Shown one piece after another: positions 1 to 7,676 of a stretch of DNA of 64,000 bases. A program made the translations under genes and the position numbers. The notes below the pieces were generated by a model, which did no database searches, was not told the DNA's origin, and saw only the letters and a list, made by a program, of their open reading frames with translations. Each line of letters starts with the position of its first letter. Positions within the stretch are counted from its first letter, which is position 1. Source of the DNA: Lachnospiraceae bacterium (GTDB lineage Bacteria; Bacillota; Clostridia; Lachnospirales; Lachnospiraceae). Location: the NCBI GenBank assembly GCA_022845955.1, contig AP025576.1:5518001-5582000 (forward strand), written 5' to 3'.

Positions 1-10
1 AGGTGGCCCG

Positions 11-436
11 ATGAGCGTGAACCTGTATAACGCGGAGCGGTATCTCGATCCCACCGCCTATGAGGCCCTGATGAATATTGAACGGGAAGCCAAGCGCACA
101 GCCTATAAGCCGCTGGTCTTTATCTGTTCGCCCTTTGCCGGGAATATCGAGCGCAATACCAGACGGGCGCGGGATTTCTGCCGGTTTGCGGTGTCGGAGA
201 ACTGTATCCCCATCGCGCCGCACCTGCTGTTTCCTCAATTCATGGAGGAAAGCGACCCGGAGCAGCGCCGCCTTGGCATCTTCTTCGGGCTGGTTTTGCA
301 GAGCAAGTGCAAGGAGGTGTGGGTGTTCGGCGGCAATATCACAAAGGGCATGGCGGTGGAGATTGAAAAGGCCCATGAGCGCGGCCTGCCTGTCCGGTAC
401 TTTACTGAACGATGCGTGGAGGTGGTACGGAAATGA
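11..436 (+). CDS. DUF4406-like (deoxyribosyltransferase-fold) phage protein
   Basis: This 141-residue protein has the pattern of the DUF4406 / nucleoside 2-deoxyribosyltransferase-like fold. An early strand (LVFICSPFAG, about residues 35-44) is followed by a segment about arrival position and class (IAPHLLFPQF) and a late strand with EVWVFGG and GMAVEIEKA. Phage members are common in early gene clusters and are thought to act on nucleotides, but no reaction is proven. The start at 11 follows AGGTGG at 1-6. Its stop overlaps the next start (ATGA), so the two genes are translationally coupled. Confidence 0.7.
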   Translation: MSVNLYNAERYLDPTAYEALMNIEREAKRTAYKPLVFICSPFAGNIERNTRRARDFCRFAVSENCIPIAPHLLFPQFMEESDPEQRRLGIFFGLVLQSKCKEVWVFGGNITKGMAVEIEKAHERGLPVRYFTERCVEVVRK

Positions 437-2946
437 GGAAAGCACTGAATATCCCGTTGGAAGAATTTCTCCGCCCTTTCTTCGGGCCGGGCGAGCGCAT
501 CTGCCTGCGGATATTTGACGATAGAAAAACCGGCACCTTCAAAGGGGCCAAGCTGGAAACCTCCCTCTCCGGCCTGCCGGGCCTGATGGATACCCTCAAA
601 AAGCACAACGAGAAAAACCGGGGCATCTATTTTGTGGTGAACTTCGGCGGCCATGAGGACAGTGAGATCACCCGGATCAACGCGCAGTTTATGGAGTGCG
701 ACGAGCTGCCGCTGGACGAGCAGCTGAAACAGATTGAAGCGTTTCCGCTGGAACCCTCGCTCATTGTGAAAACCCGGAAATCCCTGCATACTTACTGGCT
801 TATCAAGGATGGGGACGTGGCGGCTTTTCGCCGGGTGCAAAAGCGCCTTGTGGCTCAGTTTCATGGGGACAGATCCTGCGTCAATGAAAGCCGGGTGCTT
901 CGCTTGCCGGGCTTCTACCATTGCAAGGAGGAGCCGGTCATGGTGGAGTGTATCCATTTTCACCCGGAGCTTCGCTATACGCAGGCCGAGCTGGAACAAT
1001 ACCTGCCGCAGATTTCAGAGGAAACCGCCGCGCCTGCCGGGCCAACGGCCAAGGGTACGCAGCAGGGCCTCGCGCTGGTCTTGAAACGCTGCGACTTTAT
1101 CCGGCATTGCCGTGACAATGGGGCCACCCTCCCGGAACATGATTGGTACGCCATGATTACCAATCTGGCGGTCTTTGAGGGCGGCGAGCGGGCCATCCAT
1201 GAGCTGTCCGCTCTATATCCGGGGTACAGGGCAACAGAAACGCAGGAGAAAATCCAGCATTTTCTGCAAAGCGGCACCAAACCCATTACCTGCAAGGCCA
1301 TTGCGGAAAAGGGCTTTGCCTGCCCGAAGCTGGAAAACGGCTCCTGCTCCTGCAAATCCCCAGCGGCCTTGTGCTACCTGCCGCTGTCGCTGGACGAATT
1401 GCGGGAGGCCCTCGCCTTGGTGGCGGCGCAGAAATCCCCAGTGGAAAATATGCGGGCGGCCAAGGAATTTGTCCGGGAGTCCTTGTATAATATCGAGCCG
1501 CTGGATGCCGGGGCCTTTGTGGAGTACGAGCTGCGGGAGCATTTCCGCCTGAAAGCGGCGGATACCAAGGCGCTGTCCGCCTATCAAAAGGAGCTGCACA
1601 AGGCGTATGCCGCCAAGAAGGAAACCCGGCAGGCTGCGGAGGAAAACGGCCTGCCGGAGTGGTACGAAGCGACCGAGCGCGGCGGCCTGCGGTTCCTTTC
1701 CGGCCTGCTGGCGAACCATCTGGCCGAGAATATGCACGCCTTCTATACGGCCAGCAGTTTTTTCTTCTATCAGGGAGGCGTGTACCGAGAAAGCGAGGAC
1801 ATGGTGGCTGCGGCCAAGGTACGGGAGCTGATGCTCCCCAAGAGCGCCTCTATGCAGGCCATCAATGATACCGTGGGCCAGTGGAAAATGCTCATAATGA
1901 AGCCGGTTCAGGAAATCAACAGCAACCCCTTCATCCTCAACCTGCAAAACGGGCTGTATAATACCCTCGATGACAGTTTTAAGGCCCACACCCCGGAATA
2001 CTTCTCCACGGTACAGCTCAAAGCGGCCTATGCACCGGACGCAGGCTGCCCGCTGTTTTTGCGCTATCTGGAAAGTATGCTGGCCGAGGAGGAAATCCAC
2101 CTCATTCAGGAGATCATGGGCTACCTGCTCCTGCCGGTGAACAAGGCGCAGAAATCCTTTGTCTTTGTGGGTGCGCCCAACGCGGGCAAAAGCACACTGC
2201 TCAATGTGGTGCAGGAGATTTTGCTGGGCAGCGAGAATGTGTCCAACATCCCGTGGCAGAACCTCGGCGACCGCTTCAACCGGGCCGAGCTGTTCGGCAA
2301 GCTGGCAAATATCTTTGCTGACCTGCCCTCCAAGAGCATTGACGACAACGGGATGTTCAAGGCGCTCACCGGCGAGGACTTCATCACCGCCGAGCGGAAG
2401 AACAAAGACCCGTTTTCCTTCCGGCCCTATGCCCGGTTCCTGTTTTCCTGCAATGAGATCCCCCGCAACTATGGGGATCGCTCCGAGGGCTTTTACCGTA
2501 GGCTCCTCATTATCCGGTTTGAGAAATCCGTTCCCAAGGCCAAGCGCGACCCCAATCTGGCGGAAAAGCTGGCCGCCGAGCGGGACGGTATCCTCATGTG
2601 GGCGCTTACCGGCCTGAAACGCCTGATCGCCTCCGGTTATGTGTTCAGCGAAACCGAGCGGACGCGGGCCGAGCTGGAAAAATACCGGATTGAATCAAAT
2701 AGCGTTTTGTCTTTCGCTAAATTGTATTGCGTGGCTGAGGAAGAAGGCGTGACGGTACGGGACGACCTGTTCCTCCGCTACAAGGAGTATTGCGGCAATG
2801 CGGGCATGAAGCCGGTGTCGCAGACCAATTTCAACAAAGAACTGGAAGCCGGTTTCCCGGAGATCACCAGAGGGCGGGATAAGCTCTCCAAGCGCCGGAT
2901 ATGGCGCGGGATCACCTACTGCGAAGGAGGTGTGGAGGCAGATTGA
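433..2946 (+). CDS. Phage primase-helicase (AEP-type primase plus D5/P4 superfamily 3 helicase)
   Basis: This 837-residue replication protein probably primes and unwinds phage DNA. The N-terminal part has archaeo-eukaryotic primase-like motifs: ECDE near residues 88-91, SLHTYW near 117-122 and RLPG near 157. The C-terminal part is a helicase of the D5/P4 type, with Walker A GAPNAGKST near residue 579 and downstream segments typical of the family (IFADLP, FSCNEIP). I chose ATG 433 over the upstream in-frame ATG at 412 because GGAGGTGG at 418-425 lies 7 bases before 433. It overlaps the previous stop. A segment rich in CCGG repeats follows the gene. Confidence 0.88.
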   Translation: MRKALNIPLEEFLRPFFGPGERICLRIFDDRKTGTFKGAKLETSLSGLPGLMDTLKKHNEKNRGIYFVVNFGGHEDSEITRINAQFMECDELPLDEQLKQIEAFPLEPSLIVKTRKSLHTYWLIKDGDVAAFRRVQKRLVAQFHGDRSCVNESRVLRLPGFYHCKEEPVMVECIHFHPELRYTQAELEQYLPQISEETAAPAGPTAKGTQQGLALVLKRCDFIRHCRDNGATLPEHDWYAMITNLAVFEGGERAIHELSALYPGYRATETQEKIQHFLQSGTKPITCKAIAEKGFACPKLENGSCSCKSPAALCYLPLSLDELREALALVAAQKSPVENMRAAKEFVRESLYNIEPLDAGAFVEYELREHFRLKAADTKALSAYQKELHKAYAAKKETRQAAEENGLPEWYEATERGGLRFLSGLLANHLAENMHAFYTASSFFFYQGGVYRESEDMVAAAKVRELMLPKSASMQAINDTVGQWKMLIMKPVQEINSNPFILNLQNGLYNTLDDSFKAHTPEYFSTVQLKAAYAPDAGCPLFLRYLESMLAEEEIHLIQEIMGYLLLPVNKAQKSFVFVGAPNAGKSTLLNVVQEILLGSENVSNIPWQNLGDRFNRAELFGKLANIFADLPSKSIDDNGMFKALTGEDFITAERKNKDPFSFRPYARFLFSCNEIPRNYGDRSEGFYRRLLIIRFEKSVPKAKRDPNLAEKLAAERDGILMWALTGLKRLIASGYVFSETERTRAELEKYRIESNSVLSFAKLYCVAEEEGVTVRDDLFLRYKEYCGNAGMKPVSQTNFNKELEAGFPEITRGRDKLSKRRIWRGITYCEGGVEAD

Positions 2947-2958
2947 CCGTTTTTGTAC

Positions 2959-3086
2959 CGGGAAAACCGGAAAAACCGGGATTTCCTCATTCCTTGCGCG
3001 TAACTACCAGAGGTATGTTATGAGGGCCTTTTTTTAAGAAAAATATATAGAGTGTGGTAAATACCCGGTAACTCCGGTTTTTCCGG
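2959..3086. repeat. CCGG-A/T repeats and 13-bp inverted repeat (candidate origin)
   Basis: In the 160-base gap after the primase-helicase there are closely spaced CCGG boxes separated by A runs (2959-2980). CCGGAAAAACCGG at 2967-2979 has an exact reverse complement, CCGGTTTTTCCGG, at 3074-3086. Between them is an AT-rich stretch (about 3030-3060). Iterons plus an AT-rich segment beside a replication gene is a common layout for phage origins. The function is inferred; a terminator or operator is also possible. Confidence 0.4.
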
Positions 3087-3106
3087 CACGTCGGTTTTGC
3101 CGAGAT

Positions 3107-3397
3107 ATGCTGGAAAGAGAAATTGTGGCCGCGATCCTGCGGCACCTGAAAACGATGCCCCGCTGCTTCGCGTGGAAAACCCACGGCGGAATGTACGGCA
3201 CAGCGGGCATCCCGGATATAATCGCCTGCATTGATGGCAGGTTTTATGCTTTCGAGGTAAAGCAGCCCGGTGGGCGGCTCACCCGGTTACAGGAAGTGAC
3301 CCTTGGGAAAATCAGGGCCGCTGGCGGCGCGGCCTATATGGTGACTTCCGTGGAAGATGTATCTGCCGCCATTTCTGCGGAAGGAGGTTCCCTATGA
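3107..3397 (+). CDS. VRR-NUC domain nuclease
   Basis: This is a 96-residue stand-alone VRR-NUC protein of the PD-(D/E)XK nuclease superfamily. Visible catalytic elements are the early E4, the H-G-G-x-x-G-x-x-G-x-P-D segment (THGGMYGTAGIPD, about residues 25-37) and the ExK motif in FEVKQPGG. Such small phage nucleases are typically found beside D5-type helicases and are thought to process branched or single-strand/double-strand junction DNA. The start at ATG 3107 has only a weak ribosome site. The stop overlaps the next start by 4 bases (ATGA). Confidence 0.85.
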   Translation: MLEREIVAAILRHLKTMPRCFAWKTHGGMYGTAGIPDIIACIDGRFYAFEVKQPGGRLTRLQEVTLGKIRAAGGAAYMVTSVEDVSAAISAEGGSL

Positions 3398-3813
3398 CGG
3401 TGAAAGAATATCTTAGTCAGGCTTACCGCATCGACCAGCGGATCAACAGCAAGCTGGAACAGGTAGCGAGCCTGCGGGCCTTGGCGACCAAGGCCACCTC
3501 TACCTTGTCCGACACCCCGCCCAGCGGGAGCCGGAATGTGCAGTCCATGGAGAATGTCATTGTCAAAATCATTGATCTGGAAAACGAGATTAACGAGGAC
3601 ATAGATACGCTGGTGGATTTGAAGCGGGAAATCGTCGGTGTTATCAAGCGGATTGACAACCCGGAATACCAGACGTTGTTGGAGCTGCGGTATCTGTGCT
3701 TCTACTCGTGGGAGAAGGTGGCTGTGGAGATGGAATATGACCTGCGCTATCTCCACAAGCTCCACCGGAAGGCTTTGGAGCAATGCTCGGCCTTTGTCCC
3801 GGCTGGGAAATAG
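3394..3813 (+). CDS. DUF1492-like / sigma-like late-region protein
   Basis: This 139-residue, mostly helical protein resembles the DUF1492 group found just before packaging genes in Firmicute prophages. The N-terminal half is coiled-coil-like. The C-terminal third (YQTLLELRYLCFYSWEKVA then LRYLHKLHRKAL) has the spacing of a sigma-70 region 4-type helix-turn-helix. By position it may act as an ArpU/RinA-like late-gene regulator; this is inference. GGAAGGAGG precedes the ATG. A strong terminator with a UUCG loop follows at 3824-3849. Confidence 0.7.
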   Translation: MTVKEYLSQAYRIDQRINSKLEQVASLRALATKATSTLSDTPPSGSRNVQSMENVIVKIIDLENEINEDIDTLVDLKREIVGVIKRIDNPEYQTLLELRYLCFYSWEKVAVEMEYDLRYLHKLHRKALEQCSAFVPAGK

Positions 3814-3823
3814 GCAGGCGATT

Positions 3824-3849
3824 GGGAGGGCTTCGGCTCTCCCTTTTTT
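3824..3849 (+). terminator. Intrinsic terminator with UUCG tetraloop
   Basis: An 8-bp stem (GGGAGGGC / GCTCTCCC, one G-T pair) closes a TTCG loop and is followed by six T. It sits 10 bases after the DUF1492-like gene and separates the early block from the packaging block. Confidence 0.85.
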
Positions 3850-3998
3850 CGTTTTTTCTGAAAGAGGACACTAAAAGACATAGAAAGACACTATGGAAAT
3901 CTGGTAGTATTACAATAGCAACAAAGAAAAAATACAGCGGCCTTCGCAGGAAAATCTGCGGAGGCTTTCCTTTTGCCCGGAAGGAGGCGGCAGCCTGT

Positions 3999-4352
3999 AT
4001 GCCCTATAAACCCAAGCGCCCCTGTTCCTATCCCGGCTGCCCGCGCTTGACCTCCGGGCGCTATTGCGAGGAACACCAGAAAATCATCACGGCGCATTAC
4101 AACAAGCACCAGCGCGATCCGGCCAGCAAGCGCCGGTATGGCCGCGCATGGAAGCGGATTCGTGACCGCTATATCGCAGCCCACCCATTGTGCGAGCAAT
4201 GCAAGCGGGCCGGTAAAATCACCCCTGCCGAAGAAGTCCACCATATCCTGCCGCTGTCTAAGGGCGGCACCCATGTGGAAAGTAATCTCATGGCCCTATG
4301 CAAGCGGTGCCATTCTGAGATCACCGCCCGCGAGGGTGGCCGGTGGGGATAA
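3999..4352 (+). CDS. HNH endonuclease (packaging-associated)
   Basis: This 117-residue HNH nuclease has cysteine pairs (CEQCKRAG and CKRC) framing the core VHHILPLSKGG and ESNLMALCKRCH, which supply the metal-binding His and the zinc-stabilising Cys residues. An N-terminal cysteine cluster (CSYPGC, YCEEH) is also typical. In HK97-type phages this gene sits directly before the small terminase and its product assists cos cleavage or genome packaging. An open frame runs back to 3783, but I chose ATG 3999 because AGGAGG at 3982-3987 precedes it and the upstream translation lacks protein-like features. Confidence 0.88.
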   Translation: MPYKPKRPCSYPGCPRLTSGRYCEEHQKIITAHYNKHQRDPASKRRYGRAWKRIRDRYIAAHPLCEQCKRAGKITPAEEVHHILPLSKGGTHVESNLMALCKRCHSEITAREGGRWG

Positions 4353-4476
4353 CCTCCGGGGGTAAGAAAATCTCTACGTCCGGCGCGGCGGGCAGCGGGC
4401 GTGGGCTATCGCGCGAAAAATCGCGCTTTCAAGTGGGGTATATACCCCGCAATTTCAAAGAGAGGAGGTGGCGGCC

Positions 4477-5019
4477 ATGGCAAACGGCCACGGAGGCGCT
4501 CGTATCGGCGCTGGACAGAAGAAAAAGGCGCTGTCGGAAAGAATAGTCGAGGGCAATCCGGGGAAACGGAAATTGACGGTCATGGAGTTTACAGATACCG
4601 CCGACCTCCAAGGGGAAACGATGCCGCCGCCCCGCGACTATCTGGCGGCGCGGCAGAAAAACGGAAAAGAGCTGCTGGCGGTTGAGGTCTATGAGCGCAC
4701 ATGGACGTGGCTCCACGAGCGGGGCTGCGCCCATTTGATACCCGCTCAGATTTTGGAGCAGTACGCCATGGCAATCTCCCGCTGGATACAATGCGAGGAA
4801 TGTATCACCGAGTATGGCTTTCTGGCAAAGCACCCCACCACGGGGAACGCCATTCCCTCGCCCTATGTTTCCATGAGCCAGAGCTTTTCCAAGCAGGCCA
4901 ATAACCTGTGGTTCCAAATTTATCAGGTCGTCCGGGAGAACTGCTCCACCGAGTACAAAGGGGCCACCCCGCACGACGATATGATGGAGCGCCTGCTTTC
5001 TGCCCGGCGCGGCGGTTAA
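4477..5019 (+). CDS. terS: Terminase small subunit, P27 family
   Basis: This 180-residue protein recognises phage DNA for packaging. The start has the P27-family signature of a glycine/lysine-rich N-terminus (GGARIGAGQKKK) followed by VEGNPGKRKL. The middle part has the helical segment around LEQYAMAISRWIQCEE, and the C-terminus has SFSKQANNLWFQIYQ. I chose ATG 4477, 6 bases after AGGAGGTG (4463-4470), over the in-frame GTG at 4468 that lies inside that ribosome site. Unusually, the large subunit is not next: 6.8 kb of cargo intervenes. Confidence 0.88.
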   Translation: MANGHGGARIGAGQKKKALSERIVEGNPGKRKLTVMEFTDTADLQGETMPPPRDYLAARQKNGKELLAVEVYERTWTWLHERGCAHLIPAQILEQYAMAISRWIQCEECITEYGFLAKHPTTGNAIPSPYVSMSQSFSKQANNLWFQIYQVVRENCSTEYKGATPHDDMMERLLSARRGG

Positions 5020-5046
5020 AACATAATTTTATTCAGGAGGTCGTTT

Positions 5047-5634
5047 ATGAATATCATACAGCTCCCCTTGGGGGAGGTTCACCCATACAAGAACAATCCG
5101 CGAAAGAATGACGGGGCCGTGGATGCGGTGGCGGAAAGCATCAAGCAGTACGGCTTTCTCGTCCCTCTGGTGATTTCCGCCGACCATGAAATCATCACCG
5201 GCCACACCCGCTTCAAAGCGGCGAAAAAGCTGGGCCTTTCTTCCGTCCCCTGCGTCATAGCCGACGAGCTGACGGAGGAACAGATCAAAGCCTTCCGGCT
5301 GGTGGATAACAAGGTCGGCGAGCTGGCCGAGTGGGACGTTGACCTGCTGCCGCTGGAATTGGCGGATATTGCGCAGGATTTGAGTCCCTTCGGTTTTGAA
5401 ACCATCTCCGAGGACGAATTTGGAGAGGAATTTACGCTGGACTCCGGCGAGAAAAAGCCCTATCAGCAGATCAGCCTGACCCTGCACGACAAGCAGGCAG
5501 AGCTGATCCTTGCCTGCATTGATTACGTCCACACCCATGGCGAGGTGAAAGAAACCTTCGGCAACGAAAACCACAAGGGCAACGGAGTCTATGAGGTGGT
5601 GCGTCAATGGGCAGAGCAAAAGAAATTAGTCTGA
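5047..5634 (+). CDS. ParB-like N-terminal domain protein
   Basis: This is a 195-residue protein with a ParB/Spo0J-like N-terminal domain. It has L-x-x-V-x-P-Y-x-x-N-P-R (about residues 8-19), then SIKQYGFLVPLVI and IITGHTRFKAAKKLG, where the GHTR box is the phosphate/CTP-binding motif of the fold. It lacks the helix-turn-helix and dimer domains of chromosomal ParB. Such stand-alone phage domains often sit beside DNA-modification genes, as here. CAGGAGG precedes ATG 5047, and the 3' end overlaps the first Mom gene by 28 bases, which suggests coupling. Confidence 0.82.
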   Translation: MNIIQLPLGEVHPYKNNPRKNDGAVDAVAESIKQYGFLVPLVISADHEIITGHTRFKAAKKLGLSSVPCVIADELTEEQIKAFRLVDNKVGELAEWDVDLLPLELADIAQDLSPFGFETISEDEFGEEFTLDSGEKKPYQQISLTLHDKQAELILACIDYVHTHGEVKETFGNENHKGNGVYEVVRQWAEQKKLV

Positions 5635-6449
5635 AAGTGATCCCCGGCAAGGTGGCAAATCCTTTTGTGCGCCGCCACCATTACAGCGGCACTGTGGTAA
5701 ACAATAGCTGCCTGCACTTCGGGGTATTTCTGGATGGGCGGCTCCATGGGGTCATGTCTTACGGGCCGAGCCTCAACAAATCCAAAATCCTGCCGCTGGT
5801 GGCAGGCACCGGCTGGAACGAATATCTGGAATTGAACCGGATGGCCTTTGACAGCGTCCTCCCGCGCAATTCCGAGAGCCGGGCCATTTCTCTGAGCATC
5901 CGGCTTTTGAAAAAGTACGCGCCCCATGTGAAGTGGATTGTGAGCTTTGCCGATGCCTGCTCCTGCGGCGACGGGGCTATCTACCGGGCCAGCAATTTTG
6001 TCCTCACCGGCATTAAGGAAAACGAGGCCATCTGCCTTTTGCCGGACGGGAGCAAAATCCACAAGCTGACGTTGGAATCTCGGCCCAAGGCTCCCCGCCC
6101 GGAGCTGGGCGGGCGCTCCTTCTTCGATGTGACGGACGGAGGCTTTGCGTGGAAGAAATACATGGAGGCGGCGGGCGGCGTCCTGCTGCCGGGCTACCAG
6201 CTCCGGTATATTTATTTCATCGACAAATCCATGCGCCGCCATTTGACGGTGCCGGAAATCCCTTACTCCCGGATCGACGAGCTGGGGGCCGGGATGTATA
6301 AGGGCGAAAAAATCACGCTGGCCGAGCGCCATGTGGGAAAGGAGGCGGACAATGGGCCGGGCAAAAGAGATTGTGATGCGGGTGATCCCCACCAAGGTGG
6401 CGACCCCGTTTATGAAGGCGCATCATTACAGCGGCAAGGTCGTGAATAA
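5607..6449 (+). CDS. Mom-family adenine modification protein, copy 1
   Basis: Residues 1 to about 236 closely match the next gene and have the features of the Mom family named after phage Mu Mom, a GNAT-like enzyme that converts adenine in DNA to a carbamoylmethyl form. Visible segments are RRHHYSG, FGVFLDGRLHGVMSYGPSL, ELNRMAF, RNSESRAISLSIRLLKKY, FADACSCGDGAIYRASNF and YQLRYIYFIDK. ATG 5607 has GAGGTGGTG before it. The last 40-odd residues look non-native: the paralogue stops soon after AERH, whereas this copy reads on out of frame into copy 2 for 98 bases, so its own stop has probably been lost. The function is inferred from the family. Confidence 0.8.
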   Translation: MGRAKEISLKVIPGKVANPFVRRHHYSGTVVNNSCLHFGVFLDGRLHGVMSYGPSLNKSKILPLVAGTGWNEYLELNRMAFDSVLPRNSESRAISLSIRLLKKYAPHVKWIVSFADACSCGDGAIYRASNFVLTGIKENEAICLLPDGSKIHKLTLESRPKAPRPELGGRSFFDVTDGGFAWKKYMEAAGGVLLPGYQLRYIYFIDKSMRRHLTVPEIPYSRIDELGAGMYKGEKITLAERHVGKEADNGPGKRDCDAGDPHQGGDPVYEGASLQRQGRE

Positions 6450-7101
6450 CAGCACGCTCCACTTTGGCGTATTTCTGGATGGGAACCTTCACGGGGTTAT
6501 GAGCTATGGCCCCAGCCTTGATAAGTCAAAAATCATCGGTCTGGTAAAGGATACCGGCTGGAATGAATTTCTGGAACTGAACCGGATGGCCTTTGACAGC
6601 TACCTTCCCCGCAATTCTGAGAGCCGGGCCATTTCCATGAGCCTGCGGCTCATTAAGAAATACGCCCCGCAGATCAAGTGGGTTATCAGCTTCGCCGATG
6701 CCTGCTCCTGCGGCGACGGTACGATCTACCGGGCCAGCAATTTTGTCCTTACCGGTATTAAGGAAAATCTGAACCTTGCGGAGCTGCCCGATGGCACCCG
6801 CGTCCACAAAATGACGCTGGCGAGCAATCCCACCTCTCCCCGCAAGGAGCTGGGCGGCCTGACCTTTTTCGATGTGACAGGCGGCACCTATAATTTCAAG
6901 AAGTATCTGGACTATGTGGGGGCCACCCCGATCCCCGGCTTTCAGCTCCGGTACATTTACTTCATCGACAAATCGAAACGCAAGGATTTGACGGTGCCGG
7001 AGATCCCATTCTCTAAAATCGACGAGCTGGGTGCTGGAATGTATAAGGGCGAAAAAATCACCTTTGCCGAGCGGCACAGCAAGGTTACGCCGGAGGAATG
7101 A
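6352..7101 (+). CDS. Mom-family adenine modification protein, copy 2
   Basis: This is a 249-residue paralogue of the preceding gene, aligned along its length: KAHHYSG, FGVFLDGNLHGVMSYGPSL, ELNRMAF, FADACSCGDGTIYRASNF and FQLRYIYFIDKSKRKDLTVPEIPFSKIDELGAGMYKGEKITFAERH in the same order. The ORF could start at 6331, but ATG 6352 has AAGGAGG just before it and matches the start of copy 1 (MGRAKEI). A tandem Mom pair could have two sequence specificities, or one could be redundant. The C-terminus ends cleanly 7 codons after AERH, which defines the native end of the family here. Confidence 0.82.
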   Translation: MGRAKEIVMRVIPTKVATPFMKAHHYSGKVVNNSTLHFGVFLDGNLHGVMSYGPSLDKSKIIGLVKDTGWNEFLELNRMAFDSYLPRNSESRAISMSLRLIKKYAPQIKWVISFADACSCGDGTIYRASNFVLTGIKENLNLAELPDGTRVHKMTLASNPTSPRKELGGLTFFDVTGGTYNFKKYLDYVGATPIPGFQLRYIYFIDKSKRKDLTVPEIPFSKIDELGAGMYKGEKITFAERHSKVTPEE

Positions 7102-7115
7102 CCTCCGGCCATTAT

Positions 7116-7189
7116 GCGCGGGTAGGCTAACGGCAGACCGCCCACCAACCGGTGGGAAGCGGCGGTTCAACTCCGTCCTCCGCGCTCCA
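7116..7189 (+). tRNA. tRNA-like element, probably degenerate
   Basis: A 7-bp acceptor-like stem (GCGCGGG at 7116-7122 with TCCGCGC at 7179-7185) is followed by T and an encoded CCA. A T-arm GGCGG-TTCAACT-CCGTC is at 7161-7177, and a D-loop-like segment TAACGGCAGA holds the conserved GG. A 5-bp anticodon-position stem (CCCAC/GTGGG, 7141-7156) is also present. Departures from a normal tRNA are a 6-base anticodon loop, one extra base at 7178 and only two good D-stem pairs. No anticodon can be assigned. It is either a decayed phage tRNA or a mimic. Confidence 0.35.
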
Positions 7190-7201
7190 AAAATAACGCC
7201 C

Positions 7202-7230
7202 TTGCTTTTTGGCAGTGTCCAGAGTAATCT
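7202..7230 (+). promoter_or_regulatory. Repeated cargo promoter element, copy 1
   Basis: TTGCTT (7202-7207) and TAATCT (7225-7230) are separated by exactly 17 bases, with CCAGAG directly before TAATCT. TCACA follows, and the ATG at 7263 lies 38 bases from the start of TAATCT. Three more copies with the same geometry occur at 8971, 9444 and 11126. Confidence 0.65.
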
Positions 7231-7262
7231 GTCGTCACATTCTGAAAGCGAGGGATTTTGAT

Positions 7263-7676
7263 ATGAGCGAAATCTATTTGAAGATTGGCAGCTATACGCC
7301 AGAAACCGAGGATCAGGAAGCCGTCATTGACCGGGGATATTACCGGCAGGGCTGGATTTTCAAGGACGAAGAAGCCTTCCGCCTCTACCCGGAGCGGGTA
7401 TGCTATGTGCCGGAGCTTTCTGACGAGGGATATGCCCGGCAGGATTTTCTGGCTATGTGTAACGGGCAGGAGGAAGTAGCTACCCTGCTTTTTGAATCGG
7501 TTGATTGGCAAAGCCCGGAAACCTTATTGAACGAGCTGTATGATACATACGAGCTTGAATTTTGCCCGGTCTGCCAGAAAAACTATTTCATGGCGGGAGA
7601 ACAAATTCCCTGCCCGATTTGTGGATACCGGCCCGATGAAGGAGAAGAAAATGCTGATACAGAAAGTGAGTGCTGA
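7263..7676 (+). CDS. Small acidic Zn-ribbon protein, unknown function
   Basis: I do not recognise a family for this 137-residue acidic protein. The C-terminus has a four-cysteine zinc-ribbon pattern, CPVC (about residues 102-105) and CPIC (about 119-122). The start at ATG 7263 was chosen because it lies 38 bases from the TAATCT box of the upstream promoter element, as in the other three copies; the ribosome site is weak. The 3' end overlaps the ParB-methyltransferase start by 26 bases. In phage Mu, a small zinc protein (Com) controls mom translation; whether this gene has such a role is speculation. Confidence 0.7.
   Translation: MSEIYLKIGSYTPETEDQEAVIDRGYYRQGWIFKDEEAFRLYPERVCYVPELSDEGYARQDFLAMCNGQEEVATLLFESVDWQSPETLLNELYDTYELEFCPVCQKNYFMAGEQIPCPICGYRPDEGEENADTESEC

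Noticed and set aside
2994-3020. Possible fifth copy of the cargo promoter element
   Set aside because: TTGCGC and CCAGAG are present, but the spacing is 4 bases short and TAATCT is absent.
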